A DNA stretch of 64,000 nt, taken from the NCBI GenBank assembly GCA_006739055.1, contig AP019702.1, forward strand, positions 5,109,388-5,173,387. The letters are read 5' to 3'. Positions 15,444 through 24,723 of the stretch are shown here, one piece after another. The position numbers and the translations under genes are program-made. Position 1 is the stretch's first letter, and each line of letters opens with the position of its first letter. This stretch comes from Allostella vacuolata (GTDB taxonomy: Bacteria; Pseudomonadota; Alphaproteobacteria; ATCC43930; Allostellaceae). Under the pieces are notes generated by a model. That model was given only the letters and a program-made list of their open reading frames with translations, made no database searches and was not told the origin of the DNA.

Positions 15444-16967
15444 ATGATGAAGCAATGGGCAACCGCTGCATCGGCAGCGGCGCTGGCACTGGCGATCGCC
15501 GCACCCGATGCCGCCGCGCAGAAGTCCAAGGACACGCTGCGCATCGCCTGGGAGCAGACGGTCGAGAACGTCGACAATTATTACAACACCAACCGCGAAG
15601 GCATCCTCTTCTCGCGCATGGTGTGGGACACGCTGGTCGACCGCGATCCCAAGACCTTCAAGACGATCCCGAACCTGGCCACCGCCTGGAAATGGGTCGA
15701 CGACCGCACGCTGGAGATGGAGCTGCGCCAGGGCGTGAAGTTCCACAACGGCGAGGAGTTCGACGCCGACGACGTGGTCTTCACCCTCAACTACATCTCG
15801 AACCCCGAGAACAAGGTCATCAACCAGTCCAACGTCAGCTGGATCGAGAAGGCCGAGAAGCTCGACAAGTTCAAGGTCCGGATCATCACCAAGAAGCCGT
15901 TCCCGGCGGCGCTGGAGTTCCTGACGATCCCGATCGTCATGTACCCGAACGAGTACTATGCCAAGGTCGGCCCGAAGGAGATGGGCCTGAAGCCGGTCGG
16001 CACCGGCCCCTACAAGGCGACCAAGATCGTCCCGACCAAGGAATACACGCTGGAGCGCTGGGAAGGGCACTTCGAGGGCGGGTCGAAGCCGCACGCCAAG
16101 ATCAAGAACATCGTCATCCGCACCATCCCCGAAATGTCGACCCAGATCGCCGAGCTGCTGGCGGGCGGGCTCGACTGGATCTGGTACGTCCCGGTCGACC
16201 AGGCCGACCGGCTGGAGACGGTGCCGAGCCTCCAGGTGGTTCGTGCCGAGACGATGCGCGTCGGCTATATCGGCATGGACGCCGCTGGCCGCACGCCCGT
16301 GAAGGCGCTGCAGGACGTACGCGTCCGCCAGGCGATCGCGCACGCCATCGACCGGCCGGCGATCGTCAAGAACCTGATCGGCGGCAAGTCGCGCGTGCTG
16401 GATGCGCCCTGCTTCCCGACCCAGTTCGGCTGCGACAACTCGGTCGCCGCCAAGTATCCCTACAACCCCGCCAAGGCCAAGGAACTGCTCGCCGCCGCCG
16501 GCTACAAGGACGGCTTCGAGATGGAGTTCTTCGCCTACCGCCCGCGCGACTGGTCCGAGGCGATCCTCGGCTACCTGAACGCCGTCGGCATCAAGCCGAA
16601 GCTGACGCAGATGACCTACTTCGCGGTGCGCGACAAGAACCACGCCAACGCCACCCCGACCTACTTCATGGACTGGGGCTCCTACTCGATCAACGACGTC
16701 TCGGCCATCCTGCCCAACTTCTTCGCCGGCAGCGGCGACGACTATGCCCGCGACCCCGAGGTCAAGGCGTGGCTGGAAGCCGGCGGCAGCACGGTCGACG
16801 AGGCGGTGCGCAAGGAGAACTACTCCAAGGCGATCAAGAAGATCACCGAGCAGGCCTACTGGCTGCCGATGTTCACCTTCGTCACCAACTACGGCATGAC
16901 CAAGGACCTCAACTTCGAGGCCTTCGCCGACGAGCTGCCGCGCTACTACCTCTACGGCTGGAAGTAG
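15444..16967 (+). CDS. Dipeptide/oligopeptide ABC transporter substrate-binding protein (SBP_bac_5)
   Basis: This 507-residue periplasmic binding protein has a Sec signal (residues 1-28, ending AAPDAAAQ) and family 5 motifs. These include WVDDRTLEMELRQGVKFHNGEEFDADDVVFTLN, split here as the early part and the DADDVVF part, and later RVRQAIAHAIDR. The family binds peptides, nickel, glutathione or opines and delivers them to a Dpp/Opp permease. ATG 15444 or the in-frame ATG 15447 could start it, and GGGGAAGGGGA precedes both. It leads a five-gene operon with two permeases and two ATPases. Nearby peptidases and amidases favour a peptide-like ligand. Confidence 0.92.
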   Translation: MMKQWATAASAAALALAIAAPDAAAQKSKDTLRIAWEQTVENVDNYYNTNREGILFSRMVWDTLVDRDPKTFKTIPNLATAWKWVDDRTLEMELRQGVKFHNGEEFDADDVVFTLNYISNPENKVINQSNVSWIEKAEKLDKFKVRIITKKPFPAALEFLTIPIVMYPNEYYAKVGPKEMGLKPVGTGPYKATKIVPTKEYTLERWEGHFEGGSKPHAKIKNIVIRTIPEMSTQIAELLAGGLDWIWYVPVDQADRLETVPSLQVVRAETMRVGYIGMDAAGRTPVKALQDVRVRQAIAHAIDRPAIVKNLIGGKSRVLDAPCFPTQFGCDNSVAAKYPYNPAKAKELLAAAGYKDGFEMEFFAYRPRDWSEAILGYLNAVGIKPKLTQMTYFAVRDKNHANATPTYFMDWGSYSINDVSAILPNFFAGSGDDYARDPEVKAWLEAGGSTVDEAVRKENYSKAIKKITEQAYWLPMFTFVTNYGMTKDLNFEAFADELPRYYLYGWK

Positions 16968-17036
16968 CGGGAGCCGGCGCGGGCGGCCCCTGCCGGCCGC
17001 CCGCGCCGACCCGTCCACGGCCCGAGAGCACGCCCG

Positions 17037-17954
17037 ATGCTCGCCTATTCCCTGAAGCGCCTGCTGCTGGCGGCCCTGGTGGTGCTGACGGTATCCGGCA
17101 TCACCTTCATCATGACCAACGCGGCAATCGACCCGGCCAAGGCCATCGCCGGCGCCAACGCCACCATCGAGGACATCGAGGCGCTGCGCCGCAGCTTCGG
17201 CTTCGATCGGCCGCTGGTGATCCAGTATCTCGACTGGCTGGGCAACGCGCTGACCGGCAATTTCGGCGAATCCTACCGCCTGCGCACCCCCGTCGCCGAG
17301 CTGCTGCTGGACCGGCTGCCGGTGACCATGACGCTGGGCGGCTGCGCGCTCCTGTTCGCGCTTTCGCTCTCGATCCCGCTCGGCGTCGTCGCCGCCTTGA
17401 AGCCGAACTCGCCGGTCGACCGGCTGGCCCTGTCGCTGTCCGTGCTGGGGCAGGCGCTGCCGACCTTCTGGTTCGCGCTGATGATGATCATCCTGTTCGG
17501 CATCGTGCTGCGCTGGCTGCCGATCTCCGGCTCGGGGTCCTGGGCGCATTTCGTGATGCCGTCGATCGCGCTCGGCTACTACGCCACCCCCGCCTTCATG
17601 CGCCTGACCCGGGCCGGCATGATCGAGGTGCTGGCGTCGGACTATATCCGCACCGCCCGCGCCAAGGGCCTGCGCCCGGCGACGGTCCTGTTCAAGCACG
17701 CCTTGCGCAACGCGGTGATCCCCGTGGTCTCGCTGGCGGCCGTGCAGTTCGGCTTCATGCTGGGCGGGTCGGTGGTGATCGAGACCATCTTCGCCCTGCA
17801 CGGGGTCGGCTTCCTCGCCTGGGAATCGATCAGCCGCTCGGACATCCCGGTGGTGCAGGCGATCGTCCTGCTGATCTCGCTCTTCTACATCTTCCTGACG
17901 CTCCTGGCGGATCTCCTGAACGCCTATCTCGATCCGCGAATCCGGGTGGGCTGA
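17037..17954 (+). CDS. dppB: Peptide ABC transporter permease, DppB type
   Basis: This 305-residue inner-membrane permease of the BPD_transp_1 family has six predicted helices. The long first periplasmic loop (residues about 30-95) with FGFDRPLVIQYLDWLGNALTGNFGES is diagnostic for DppB/OppB/GsiC. The EAA loop reads YIRTARAKGLRPATVLFKHALRNAVIPV and couples to the ATPases. It lies 69 bases after the binding-protein gene and 3 bases before the second permease. It forms the membrane channel with DppC. Confidence 0.92.
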   Translation: MLAYSLKRLLLAALVVLTVSGITFIMTNAAIDPAKAIAGANATIEDIEALRRSFGFDRPLVIQYLDWLGNALTGNFGESYRLRTPVAELLLDRLPVTMTLGGCALLFALSLSIPLGVVAALKPNSPVDRLALSLSVLGQALPTFWFALMMIILFGIVLRWLPISGSGSWAHFVMPSIALGYYATPAFMRLTRAGMIEVLASDYIRTARAKGLRPATVLFKHALRNAVIPVVSLAAVQFGFMLGGSVVIETIFALHGVGFLAWESISRSDIPVVQAIVLLISLFYIFLTLLADLLNAYLDPRIRVG

Positions 17955-17957
17955 GCC

Positions 17958-18890
17958 ATGGCAACCTCCACGGTTTTCGGGGCCGCCCGCCTCTCGCCCG
18001 AGCAGATGCTGGCACCCAGCCCGATGGCGCTGCTGCGGCGGCGCGTCTTCGGCCATCGCAGCCTCATGTTCGGGATCATCGTCCTCGGGCTGATGGTGGC
18101 GATGGCGGTCGGCGCCTGGTTCGTCGCCCCGCACGACCCCTATGCCCAGAGCCTCGCCAGCCGCCGCATCCCGCCCATCTGGCACGCCTGGTTCTGGGAC
18201 AATCCCAAGGCCGGCTGGGAGCACATCCTCGGCACGGACAAGGTCGGCCGCGACTATCTCTCGCGCCTCATCTACGGCGCCCGCATCTCGCTGGTGATCG
18301 GCATCGCGACCATGCTCATCTCCGGCATCATCGGCACGACGCTGGGGGTGATGGCAGGCTATTTCGGCGGCCGCGTCGACATGGTCGTCACCTTCCTCAT
18401 CACCACCCGCCTGTCGATGCCGGTCGTCATGGTGGCGCTGGCGGTGGTCGCCCTCTACGGCAGCTCGCTGGAGGTGGTGATCCTGGTGCTGGGCTTCCTG
18501 CTGTGGGACCGCTTCGCCGTCGTCATGCGCAGCGTCACCATGCAGGCCCGCTCGCTCGACTACGTCACCGCGGCCCAGGCGATCGGCTGCTCCACCCCGC
18601 ACATCCTGCTGCGCGAGATCCTGCCCAACATCCTGAACTCGCTGGTGGTGGTGGCGACGGTCGAGATGGCCAACGCCATCCTGCTGGAGGCCGCACTCTC
18701 CTTCCTCGGCCTCGGCGTGCAGCCGCCCCTGCCGTCCTGGGGCCTGATGCTGTCGGAGGCCAAGGAGGACATGTTCTTCAGCCCGTGGATGATCACGCTG
18801 CCCGGCATCTGCCTGTTCCTGCTGGTCCTGTCGATCAACCTGCTGGGCGACGGCGTGCGCGACGTGACCGCGCCCGAGAACCGCAACTGA
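17958..18890 (+). CDS. dppC: Peptide ABC transporter permease, DppC type
   Basis: This 310-residue permease partner has a short cytosolic N-terminal tail typical of OppC, then six helices. GTDKVGRDYLSRLIYGARISL is the conserved DppC segment and is followed by the EAA loop DYVTAAQAIGCSTPHILLREILPN. It starts 3 bases after dppB ends, so the two are co-translated. The C-terminal INLLGDGVRDV is also characteristic. It pairs with DppB to pass the ligand delivered by the binding protein. Confidence 0.92.
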   Translation: MATSTVFGAARLSPEQMLAPSPMALLRRRVFGHRSLMFGIIVLGLMVAMAVGAWFVAPHDPYAQSLASRRIPPIWHAWFWDNPKAGWEHILGTDKVGRDYLSRLIYGARISLVIGIATMLISGIIGTTLGVMAGYFGGRVDMVVTFLITTRLSMPVVMVALAVVALYGSSLEVVILVLGFLLWDRFAVVMRSVTMQARSLDYVTAAQAIGCSTPHILLREILPNILNSLVVVATVEMANAILLEAALSFLGLGVQPPLPSWGLMLSEAKEDMFFSPWMITLPGICLFLLVLSINLLGDGVRDVTAPENRN

Positions 18891-18927
18891 CCCGAACCGA
18901 AACTGACCGGAAGGCGATGACCCTGCG

Positions 18928-19935
18928 ATGAGCGCCATCCTCGAAGTCGAGAACCTGCGGGTCGAGATCCCGCTCGCCACCGGCACCCTGGTGCCGGTGC
19001 GCGGCATCAGCTTCAGCGTCCAGCGCGGCGAGACCCTGTGCATCGTCGGCGAGTCCGGCTGCGGCAAGTCGCTGACCTCGCTGTCGATCATGAACCTGCT
19101 GCCGAAGCGGGCCAAGCGCACCGCCAACCGCCTGCTGCTGGGCGGAGCCGACCTGCAGGGCATGGACGAACGCGCCATGTCGGACGTGCGCGGCAACCGG
19201 ATGGCGATGATCTTCCAGGAGCCGATGACCAGCCTCAACCCGGCCTACACCATCGGCAACCAGCTGGAGGAGGCATTCCTGCGCCACCGCAAGGCGTCGC
19301 GGCGGGAGGCGCGGGAGCGGGCGGTGTTCCTGCTGGAGAAGGTCGGCATCAGCGCCGCCGCCAGCCGGCTCGGCCAGTACCCGCACCAGCTCTCGGGCGG
19401 CCTGCGGCAGCGGGTGATGATCGCCATGGCGCTGATGTGCGGGCCGGAGCTGATCATCGCCGACGAGCCGACCACCGCCCTCGACGTCACCATCCAGGCG
19501 CAGATCCTGCACCTGCTGGCGACCCTGCAGCGCGAGTTGCAGATGGGCGTCATGCTGATCACCCACGACCTCGGCATCGTCGCCCGGGTCGCCGACCGGG
19601 TCGCCGTCATGTATGCGGGCGAGATCGTCGAGAGCGGCACCGTGCACGAGGTCTTCTCGCGCCCGCTCCACCCCTACACCCAGGGCCTGCTGCGCTGCAT
19701 CCCGGTGCCGGGCAAGACCAGGCGCGGCAGCCACCTGGGCTCGATCCCCGGCGTCGTGCCGGCGCTGTTCGGCGAGCCGACCCAGTGCAACTTCGCCAAC
19801 CGCTGCGAATACGCGACCCCCGCCTGCACGGCCGCGCCCGTGCCGCTGACGCCGCTCTCGGAGGGCCGGGCCTACCGCTGCATCCTGCCGGTCGAGACCT
19901 GCATCGCCAACCAGGCCCGGGCGGTCGCGGCATGA
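18928..19935 (+). CDS. dppD: Peptide ABC transporter ATP-binding protein, DppD type
   Basis: This 335-residue ATPase has Walker A GESGCGKS, the Q-loop FQEPMTSLNP, signature LSGGLRQR, Walker B ADEPTTALDV and the H-loop THDLG. The C-terminal extension with cysteines (CNFANRCEYATPAC) is the oligopeptide-transporter domain that can bind an iron-sulfur cluster in this family. The stop overlaps the start of the next ATPase (ATGA). It is one of the two different ATPases that power the transporter. Confidence 0.92.
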   Translation: MSAILEVENLRVEIPLATGTLVPVRGISFSVQRGETLCIVGESGCGKSLTSLSIMNLLPKRAKRTANRLLLGGADLQGMDERAMSDVRGNRMAMIFQEPMTSLNPAYTIGNQLEEAFLRHRKASRREARERAVFLLEKVGISAAASRLGQYPHQLSGGLRQRVMIAMALMCGPELIIADEPTTALDVTIQAQILHLLATLQRELQMGVMLITHDLGIVARVADRVAVMYAGEIVESGTVHEVFSRPLHPYTQGLLRCIPVPGKTRRGSHLGSIPGVVPALFGEPTQCNFANRCEYATPACTAAPVPLTPLSEGRAYRCILPVETCIANQARAVAA

Positions 19936-20903
19936 CCCCGATCCTCGAGACCGCCAACGTCTTCCGCACCTTCCAGGTCAGCACCGGCTTCCTCAAGCCC
20001 AAGCGCCCGCTGCACGCGGTCAACGGCGTCTCGCTGCGGCTCGCCAAGGGCGAGGTGCTGGGGCTGGTCGGCGAATCCGGCTGCGGCAAGTCCACGCTGG
20101 CCAAGATGCTGCTCGGCCTGCTGCCGCCCACCTCCGGCGACATCCTGGTCTCCGGCCAGGCGATCACCGGGCTCGACCGCCGGGCGACGGCCCGGCGCAT
20201 CCAGCCGATCTTCCAGGACCCCTATTCCAGCCTCAACCCGCGCAAGACGATCGGCGACATCATCGGGCTGCCGCTCCGGGTCCACCGCGTCGGCTCGGCC
20301 GCCGAGCGGCCGGCCAAGGTGCGCGAGATGATGGACATGGTGGGCCTGCCGCATCGCTATGTCGGCAACTATCCGAGCCAGCTGTCGGGCGGCCAGCGGC
20401 AGCGCGTGGCGATCGCGCGCGCACTCATCATGCGGCCGGAGCTGGTCATCTGCGACGAGCCGACCTCGGCGCTCGACGTGTCGGTGCAGTCGCAGATCCT
20501 CAACCTGCTGCTCGACCTGCAGCGCGAGCTGGGGCTGACCTACCTCCTGATCAGCCACAACCTGGCGGTGGTCGAGCACATGGCCCACCGGGTAGCGGTC
20601 ATGTATCTCGGCCGCATCGTCGAGGAGGCGGAGACCGACCAGCTGTTCCGCGACCCGCAGCACCCCTATACCCGGGCCCTGCTCGATTCGGTGCTGACCC
20701 CGGAGCCCGGCCTGGGCGTGCCCGACGCCAACCTCGGCACCACCTTCCCCAACCCGATCGACCCGCCGTCCGGCTGCACCTTCCACCCGCGCTGCCCGCA
20801 CGTCATGCCGGTGTGCCGGACGATCGTGCCGAAGCCGCTCGCCACCCAGACCGGCCATGTCGAATGCCACCTCTACGACACGGCGCTGAAGCAGGCGTCG
20901 TGA
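19932..20903 (+). CDS. dppF: Peptide ABC transporter ATP-binding protein, DppF type
   Basis: This 323-residue second ATPase of the importer has Walker [10 protein letters not shown]-loop [12 protein letters not shown], signature LSGGQRQR and Walker [11 protein letters not shown]. The C-terminal cysteine-rich peptide-transporter domain is [15 protein letters not shown]. The start overlaps the dppD stop by 4 bases. The N-terminal [19 protein letters not shown] is typical of DppF/OppF proteins. It is the last gene of the five-gene operon. Confidence 0.92.
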   Translation: MTPILETANVFRTFQVSTGFLKPKRPLHAVNGVSLRLAKGEVLGLVGESGCGKSTLAKMLLGLLPPTSGDILVSGQAITGLDRRATARRIQPIFQDPYSSLNPRKTIGDIIGLPLRVHRVGSAAERPAKVREMMDMVGLPHRYVGNYPSQLSGGQRQRVAIARALIMRPELVICDEPTSALDVSVQSQILNLLLDLQRELGLTYLLISHNLAVVEHMAHRVAVMYLGRIVEEAETDQLFRDPQHPYTRALLDSVLTPEPGLGVPDANLGTTFPNPIDPPSGCTFHPRCPHVMPVCRTIVPKPLATQTGHVECHLYDTALKQAS

Positions 20904-21030
20904 AGCGGCCCGCGGATAGTGCGCGAAAGATCCAAAACGGATCCGGCTGACACAATCCCGCACCCGAGGGCGCGGATAGGATGGGCCGGCAAGGGGCGGT
21001 GATCGCCCCCTTCCGCAGGAGACCCGGCCC

Positions 21031-21855
21031 ATGAGCACGATCACGACCAAGGACGGCACGACGATCTACTACAAGGACTGGGGCGTGGGCCCGACGGTGG
21101 TCCTGAGCCACGGCTGGCCGCTCAACGCCGACAGCTGGGAAGCGCAGATGCTGTTCCTGGCCTCCAACGGCTACCGGGTCATCGCCCATGACCGGCGCGG
21201 CCACGGCCGGTCGAGCCAGCCCTGGCACGGCAACGAGATGGACACCTATGCCGACGACCTGGCGCAGCTGCTGGACGCCCTCGACGTCCAGGATGCCGCC
21301 ATCTTCGGCTTCTCGACCGGCGGTGGGGAAATCTCGCGCTACATCGGCCGCCACGGCACCGGGCGCGTGGCCAAGGCCGGACTGATCTCGGCGGTGCCGC
21401 CCCTGATGCTGAAGACCGAGGCGAACCCCGGGGGCCTGCCGGTCGAGGTGTTCGACGGCATCCGCGCCGGCAGCCTCGCCGACCGCTCCAAGCTCTACAA
21501 GGACCTGGCCGCCGGCCCGTTCTTCGGCTTCAACCGGCCGGGCGCCACCCCCTCCCAGGGGATGATCGATGCCTTCTGGCTGCAGGGCATGATGGCCGGG
21601 CACAAGAACGCCTACGACTGCATCAAGGCCTTCTCGGAGACCGACTTCACCCAGGACCTGAAGCGGTTCGACGTGCCGACGCTGGTCCTGCACGGCGACG
21701 ACGACCAGATCGTGCCGATCGACGCCGCCGCGCGCTCGTCGGCGAAGCTGATCGCCGGCGCCACCCTCAAGGTCTATCCCGGCGCCCCGCACGGCATCAC
21801 CGACACCCACAAGGAGCAGCTCAACGCCGACCTGCTCGCCTTCCTGAAGAGCTGA
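21031..21855 (+). CDS. Alpha/beta hydrolase, non-haem chloroperoxidase/arylesterase type
   Basis: This 274-residue hydrolase has Ser in GFSTGGGE (about residue 97), Asp in HGDDDQIVP and His in GAPHGI as catalytic triad. The lines [17 protein letters not shown] and YYKDWG fit the cofactor-free haloperoxidase/arylesterase group, which hydrolyses esters and can show perhydrolase activity. It stands alone between the peptide ABC operon and a converging FMN dehydrogenase. GGAG lies 9 bases upstream, and a small hairpin (GGGGCG/CGCCCC) sits in the leader. The natural substrate is not evident. Confidence 0.88.
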   Translation: MSTITTKDGTTIYYKDWGVGPTVVLSHGWPLNADSWEAQMLFLASNGYRVIAHDRRGHGRSSQPWHGNEMDTYADDLAQLLDALDVQDAAIFGFSTGGGEISRYIGRHGTGRVAKAGLISAVPPLMLKTEANPGGLPVEVFDGIRAGSLADRSKLYKDLAAGPFFGFNRPGATPSQGMIDAFWLQGMMAGHKNAYDCIKAFSETDFTQDLKRFDVPTLVLHGDDDQIVPIDAAARSSAKLIAGATLKVYPGAPHGITDTHKEQLNADLLAFLKS

Positions 21856-21883
21856 CGGCCCGCCGGGCTGCGCGGCCGGCGGC

Positions 21884-23062
21884 TCAGACCCGCCGGTTGC
21901 GCAGCCGGTCCTCGGGCCGGTCCCACATCAGGAAGTCCGGCCCCAGCCGGTCGATGCTGGGGCAGCCCATCTGGGCCATGGCGAGGTCGATCTCGCGCCG
22001 CATGATGGCGATCGCCTTTTCGGCGCCGGGCTTGCCGGCCGCGGCCACGCCGTAGAGGGTGGAACGGCCCATGAAGACGAACTTCGCCCCCAGGCACTGG
22101 GCGATCAGCGCGTCGGAGCCGCGCCGCACGCCGCCGTCCAGCATCAGGGTCATGCGGTCGCCGACCGCCTCGTCGATCGCCGGCAGCACCTCCAGCGGGG
22201 CGGGCGAGCGGTCGAGCTGCCGGGCGCCGTGGTTGGAGACCATGATGCCGTCGACGCCCAGCTCGGCCGCCCGGCGCGCATCGTCGGGATGCATGATGCC
22301 CTTCAGCACCAGGTTGCGCGGCCACAGCCGGCGCAGCTTCTCGACCTCGCCCCAGGTCAGGGCCGGGTAGGACTGGGCAACGACGAAGTCGGCCACCTCG
22401 TCGGCGGTTCCGCCGATCGGGCCGTAGGGCGCCCAGTTGTGGAACATCGGCGTGCCGGTGCGGAAATACTCCCGCATCCAGCCCGGGTGCAGCAGGGCCT
22501 CGAGCCGGGTGCGCAGGCTCATCTTGAGCGGGCGCGAGAAGCCGTTGCGCACGTTGCGCTCGCGGTTGGACCCGCACGGCACGTCGACCGTCAGGACCAG
22601 GGTCGACAGACCGGCGTCGCGCGCGCGCTCCACCATCCCCTGCGAGATCTTCCAGTCCTTGGCCAGGTAGATCTGGTACCAGCCATGCTCGGGGGCCAGC
22701 CGGCCCAGCTCCTCGATCGAGCCGGTGCCCGTGCCCGACATGATGAAGGGGATGTTGGCGTCGCGCGCCGCCTCCGCCAGCATCATGTCGGCACCGGGGC
22801 GGAACAGCCCGGCGATGCCGGTCGGCGCGATGCCGAAGGGGCTGTCATACTCGCGCCCGAACAGCGTCGTCTTCTGCTGCCGGTTGGTGACGTCGACCAG
22901 GAAGCGGGGCACGATCCGCCACTTGCGGAAGGCGTCGGTCGCCCGCTCCAGCCCTTCCTCGTCATCCGCCCCGCCCTCGATGAAATCATAGGCGATCTTC
23001 GGCAGCCGGCGCTTGGCCATGCGGCGCAGATCGTCGAGGTTGATGGCGCGGTCGAGCTGCAT
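21884..23062 (-). CDS. FMN-dependent 2-hydroxyacid dehydrogenase/oxidase
   Basis: This 392-residue TIM-barrel flavoprotein of the L-lactate dehydrogenase/glycolate oxidase/mandelate dehydrogenase family oxidises L-2-hydroxyacids to 2-oxoacids. The N-terminal DLRRMAKRRLPKIAYDFIEGGADDE, the PTGIAGLFRPGAD segment, and the active-site stretch SNHGARQLD with catalytic His and Arg are visible. The usual SNHGGRQLD has Ala here in place of the second Gly. LDGGVRRGSDA binds the FMN phosphate. It is divergent from the M20 peptidase. LldD-like and MdlB-like roles cannot be separated. Confidence 0.87.
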   Translation of the reverse strand: MQLDRAINLDDLRRMAKRRLPKIAYDFIEGGADDEEGLERATDAFRKWRIVPRFLVDVTNRQQKTTLFGREYDSPFGIAPTGIAGLFRPGADMMLAEAARDANIPFIMSGTGTGSIEELGRLAPEHGWYQIYLAKDWKISQGMVERARDAGLSTLVLTVDVPCGSNRERNVRNGFSRPLKMSLRTRLEALLHPGWMREYFRTGTPMFHNWAPYGPIGGTADEVADFVVAQSYPALTWGEVEKLRRLWPRNLVLKGIMHPDDARRAAELGVDGIMVSNHGARQLDRSPAPLEVLPAIDEAVGDRMTLMLDGGVRRGSDALIAQCLGAKFVFMGRSTLYGVAAAGKPGAEKAIAIMRREIDLAMAQMGCPSIDRLGPDFLMWDRPEDRLRNRRV

Positions 23063-23291
23063 CGTTTCCCCCTCGGGCTGTTCTTGTTCCGCGGCACGGG
23101 ATCGGCGCGGGATTCCGGGCTTGGCCGGCTGGCGACTCGCCTGCCATTCTGGGTCGCTCCCGCCGCCCTTCCAAGGGGTTCGCGCTGGCCGCAAGCCGCG
23201 GAGTTGTCGTAGGGTGCCGATCCTTCCCGGGCGCGCCCCAGGCCGCCCATCCGCACCCTCCATCCGACATCGAACCGGCGAGGCCCCTGCC

Positions 23292-24689
23292 ATGTCCCGC
23301 ACCGCCGTCATCCAGGAAATCGAGCGGCACTTCGATTCCGGCACCTTCCACGCCGACCTCGCCCGCCGCGTCGCCATCCCGACGGAAAGCCAGAATCCCG
23401 ACCGCCGGCCGGTGCTCTACCAGTACCTGACCGAGGAGATCGGCCCGGCCCTGACCCAGCTCGGCTATGCCTGGGACGTGGTCGAGAACCCGGTCGCCGG
23501 CGGCCCGCCCTTCCTGATCGCCGAGCGGCGCGAGGGCGAGGCCCTGCCGACGGTCCTGACCTACGGCCATGGCGATGTCGTGCGCGGCCAGGAGGAGCAG
23601 TGGCGCCAGGGCAAGGGCCCGTGGGAACTGGCCATCGACGGCGAGCGCATCTATGGCCGCGGCACCGCCGACAACAAGGGCCAGCACACGATCAACATCG
23701 CCGCCATCGCCGCGGTGCTGAAGCTGCGCGGCCGGCTCGGCTTCAACTCCCGCATCCTGATCGACATGGGCGAGGAGGTCGGGTCGCCCGGCCTCAACGA
23801 GGTCTGCGCCCAGTATCGCGGCCGGCTGGCCGCCGACGTGCTGATCGGCTCCGACGGGCCGCGCCTGCAGCCGGGACAGCCGACGCTCTACATGGGCACC
23901 CGGGGCGCCTTCAACTTCGACCTGTCGATCGACCTGCGCGAGGGCGGCCACCATTCCGGCAACTGGGGCGGGCTGCTCGCCAACCCCGGCATCCTGATGG
24001 CCCATGCGCTGGCCAGCCTGACCTCGGCCTCGGGCGCCATCCGGGTCCCGGAATGGCGGCCCGCGCCGATGACCAACTCGGTCCGCGAGGCGCTCGCCGG
24101 CCTGTCGGTCGACGGCGGCCCGGACGGGCCGGCGATCGACGCCGAATGGGGCGAGCCCGGCTTCTCGCCGGCCGAGCGGGTCTTCGGCTGGAACAGCTTC
24201 GAGGTGCTGGCGATGCGCACCGGCAACCCGGACAAGCCGGTCAACGCGATCCCGCCGCGGGCGACCGCCCATTGCCAGATCCGCTACGTGGTCGGCTCCG
24301 ACCCGGAGGAGTTCGTGCCGGCGCTGCGCCGCTGGTTCGACACCCACGGCTTCCCGATGGTGAAGATCTCCCGCTCGCGCGGCGAGGCCGCCCCCGCCAC
24401 CCGTCTCGACCCCGAGCACCCGTGGGTGGTGTGGACCAAGGATTCGGTGACCCGGACCGTGGGGGCGCCGCCGGCCCTGCTGCCCAACCTGGGCGGCACC
24501 CTGCCCAACCACGCCTTCGCCATCACCCTCGACACGCCGACCGTGTGGGTGCCGCATTCCTACGCGTCCTGCTCGCAGCATGCGCCGGACGAGCACATGC
24601 TGGCGCCGATCGCCCGCGAGGGGCTGCGGATGATGGCCGGCATCTTCTGGGACCTGGGCGAACCGGGCACGCCCGCCCGCGCCGTCTGA
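23292..24689 (+). CDS. M20-family metallopeptidase
   Basis: This 465-residue dinuclear zinc peptidase has GHGDVV for the first metal His and Asp, GRGTADNKGQ for the bridging Asp, GEEVGSPG for the catalytic Glu pair, and a late His in SCSQHAPDEHM. The length and GRGTADNKG motif fit dipeptidase/carboxypeptidase-like M20A enzymes such as ArgE/DapE/CNDP relatives. I chose ATG 23292 because homology starts there (SRTAVIQEIERHF). It begins a plus-strand run of peptidase, amidase and M81 peptidase. A role in breaking down imported peptides or N-acyl amino acids is likely. Confidence 0.88.
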   Translation: MSRTAVIQEIERHFDSGTFHADLARRVAIPTESQNPDRRPVLYQYLTEEIGPALTQLGYAWDVVENPVAGGPPFLIAERREGEALPTVLTYGHGDVVRGQEEQWRQGKGPWELAIDGERIYGRGTADNKGQHTINIAAIAAVLKLRGRLGFNSRILIDMGEEVGSPGLNEVCAQYRGRLAADVLIGSDGPRLQPGQPTLYMGTRGAFNFDLSIDLREGGHHSGNWGGLLANPGILMAHALASLTSASGAIRVPEWRPAPMTNSVREALAGLSVDGGPDGPAIDAEWGEPGFSPAERVFGWNSFEVLAMRTGNPDKPVNAIPPRATAHCQIRYVVGSDPEEFVPALRRWFDTHGFPMVKISRSRGEAAPATRLDPEHPWVVWTKDSVTRTVGAPPALLPNLGGTLPNHAFAITLDTPTVWVPHSYASCSQHAPDEHMLAPIAREGLRMMAGIFWDLGEPGTPARAV

Positions 24690-24723
24690 CCTTTCCCCTC
24701 CCGCCTCGAAAAGGGATCCGACC

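Noticed and set aside
15351-19238. Minus-strand open frame of 1295 codons and plus-strand frame of 1158 codons over the peptide ABC operon
   Set aside because: Both overlap the well-supported binding protein, permease and ATPase genes; neither has recognisable motifs.
20990-21012. Hairpin in the leader of the alpha/beta hydrolase considered as a riboswitch
   Set aside because: A single short stem with no conserved core; insufficient support.
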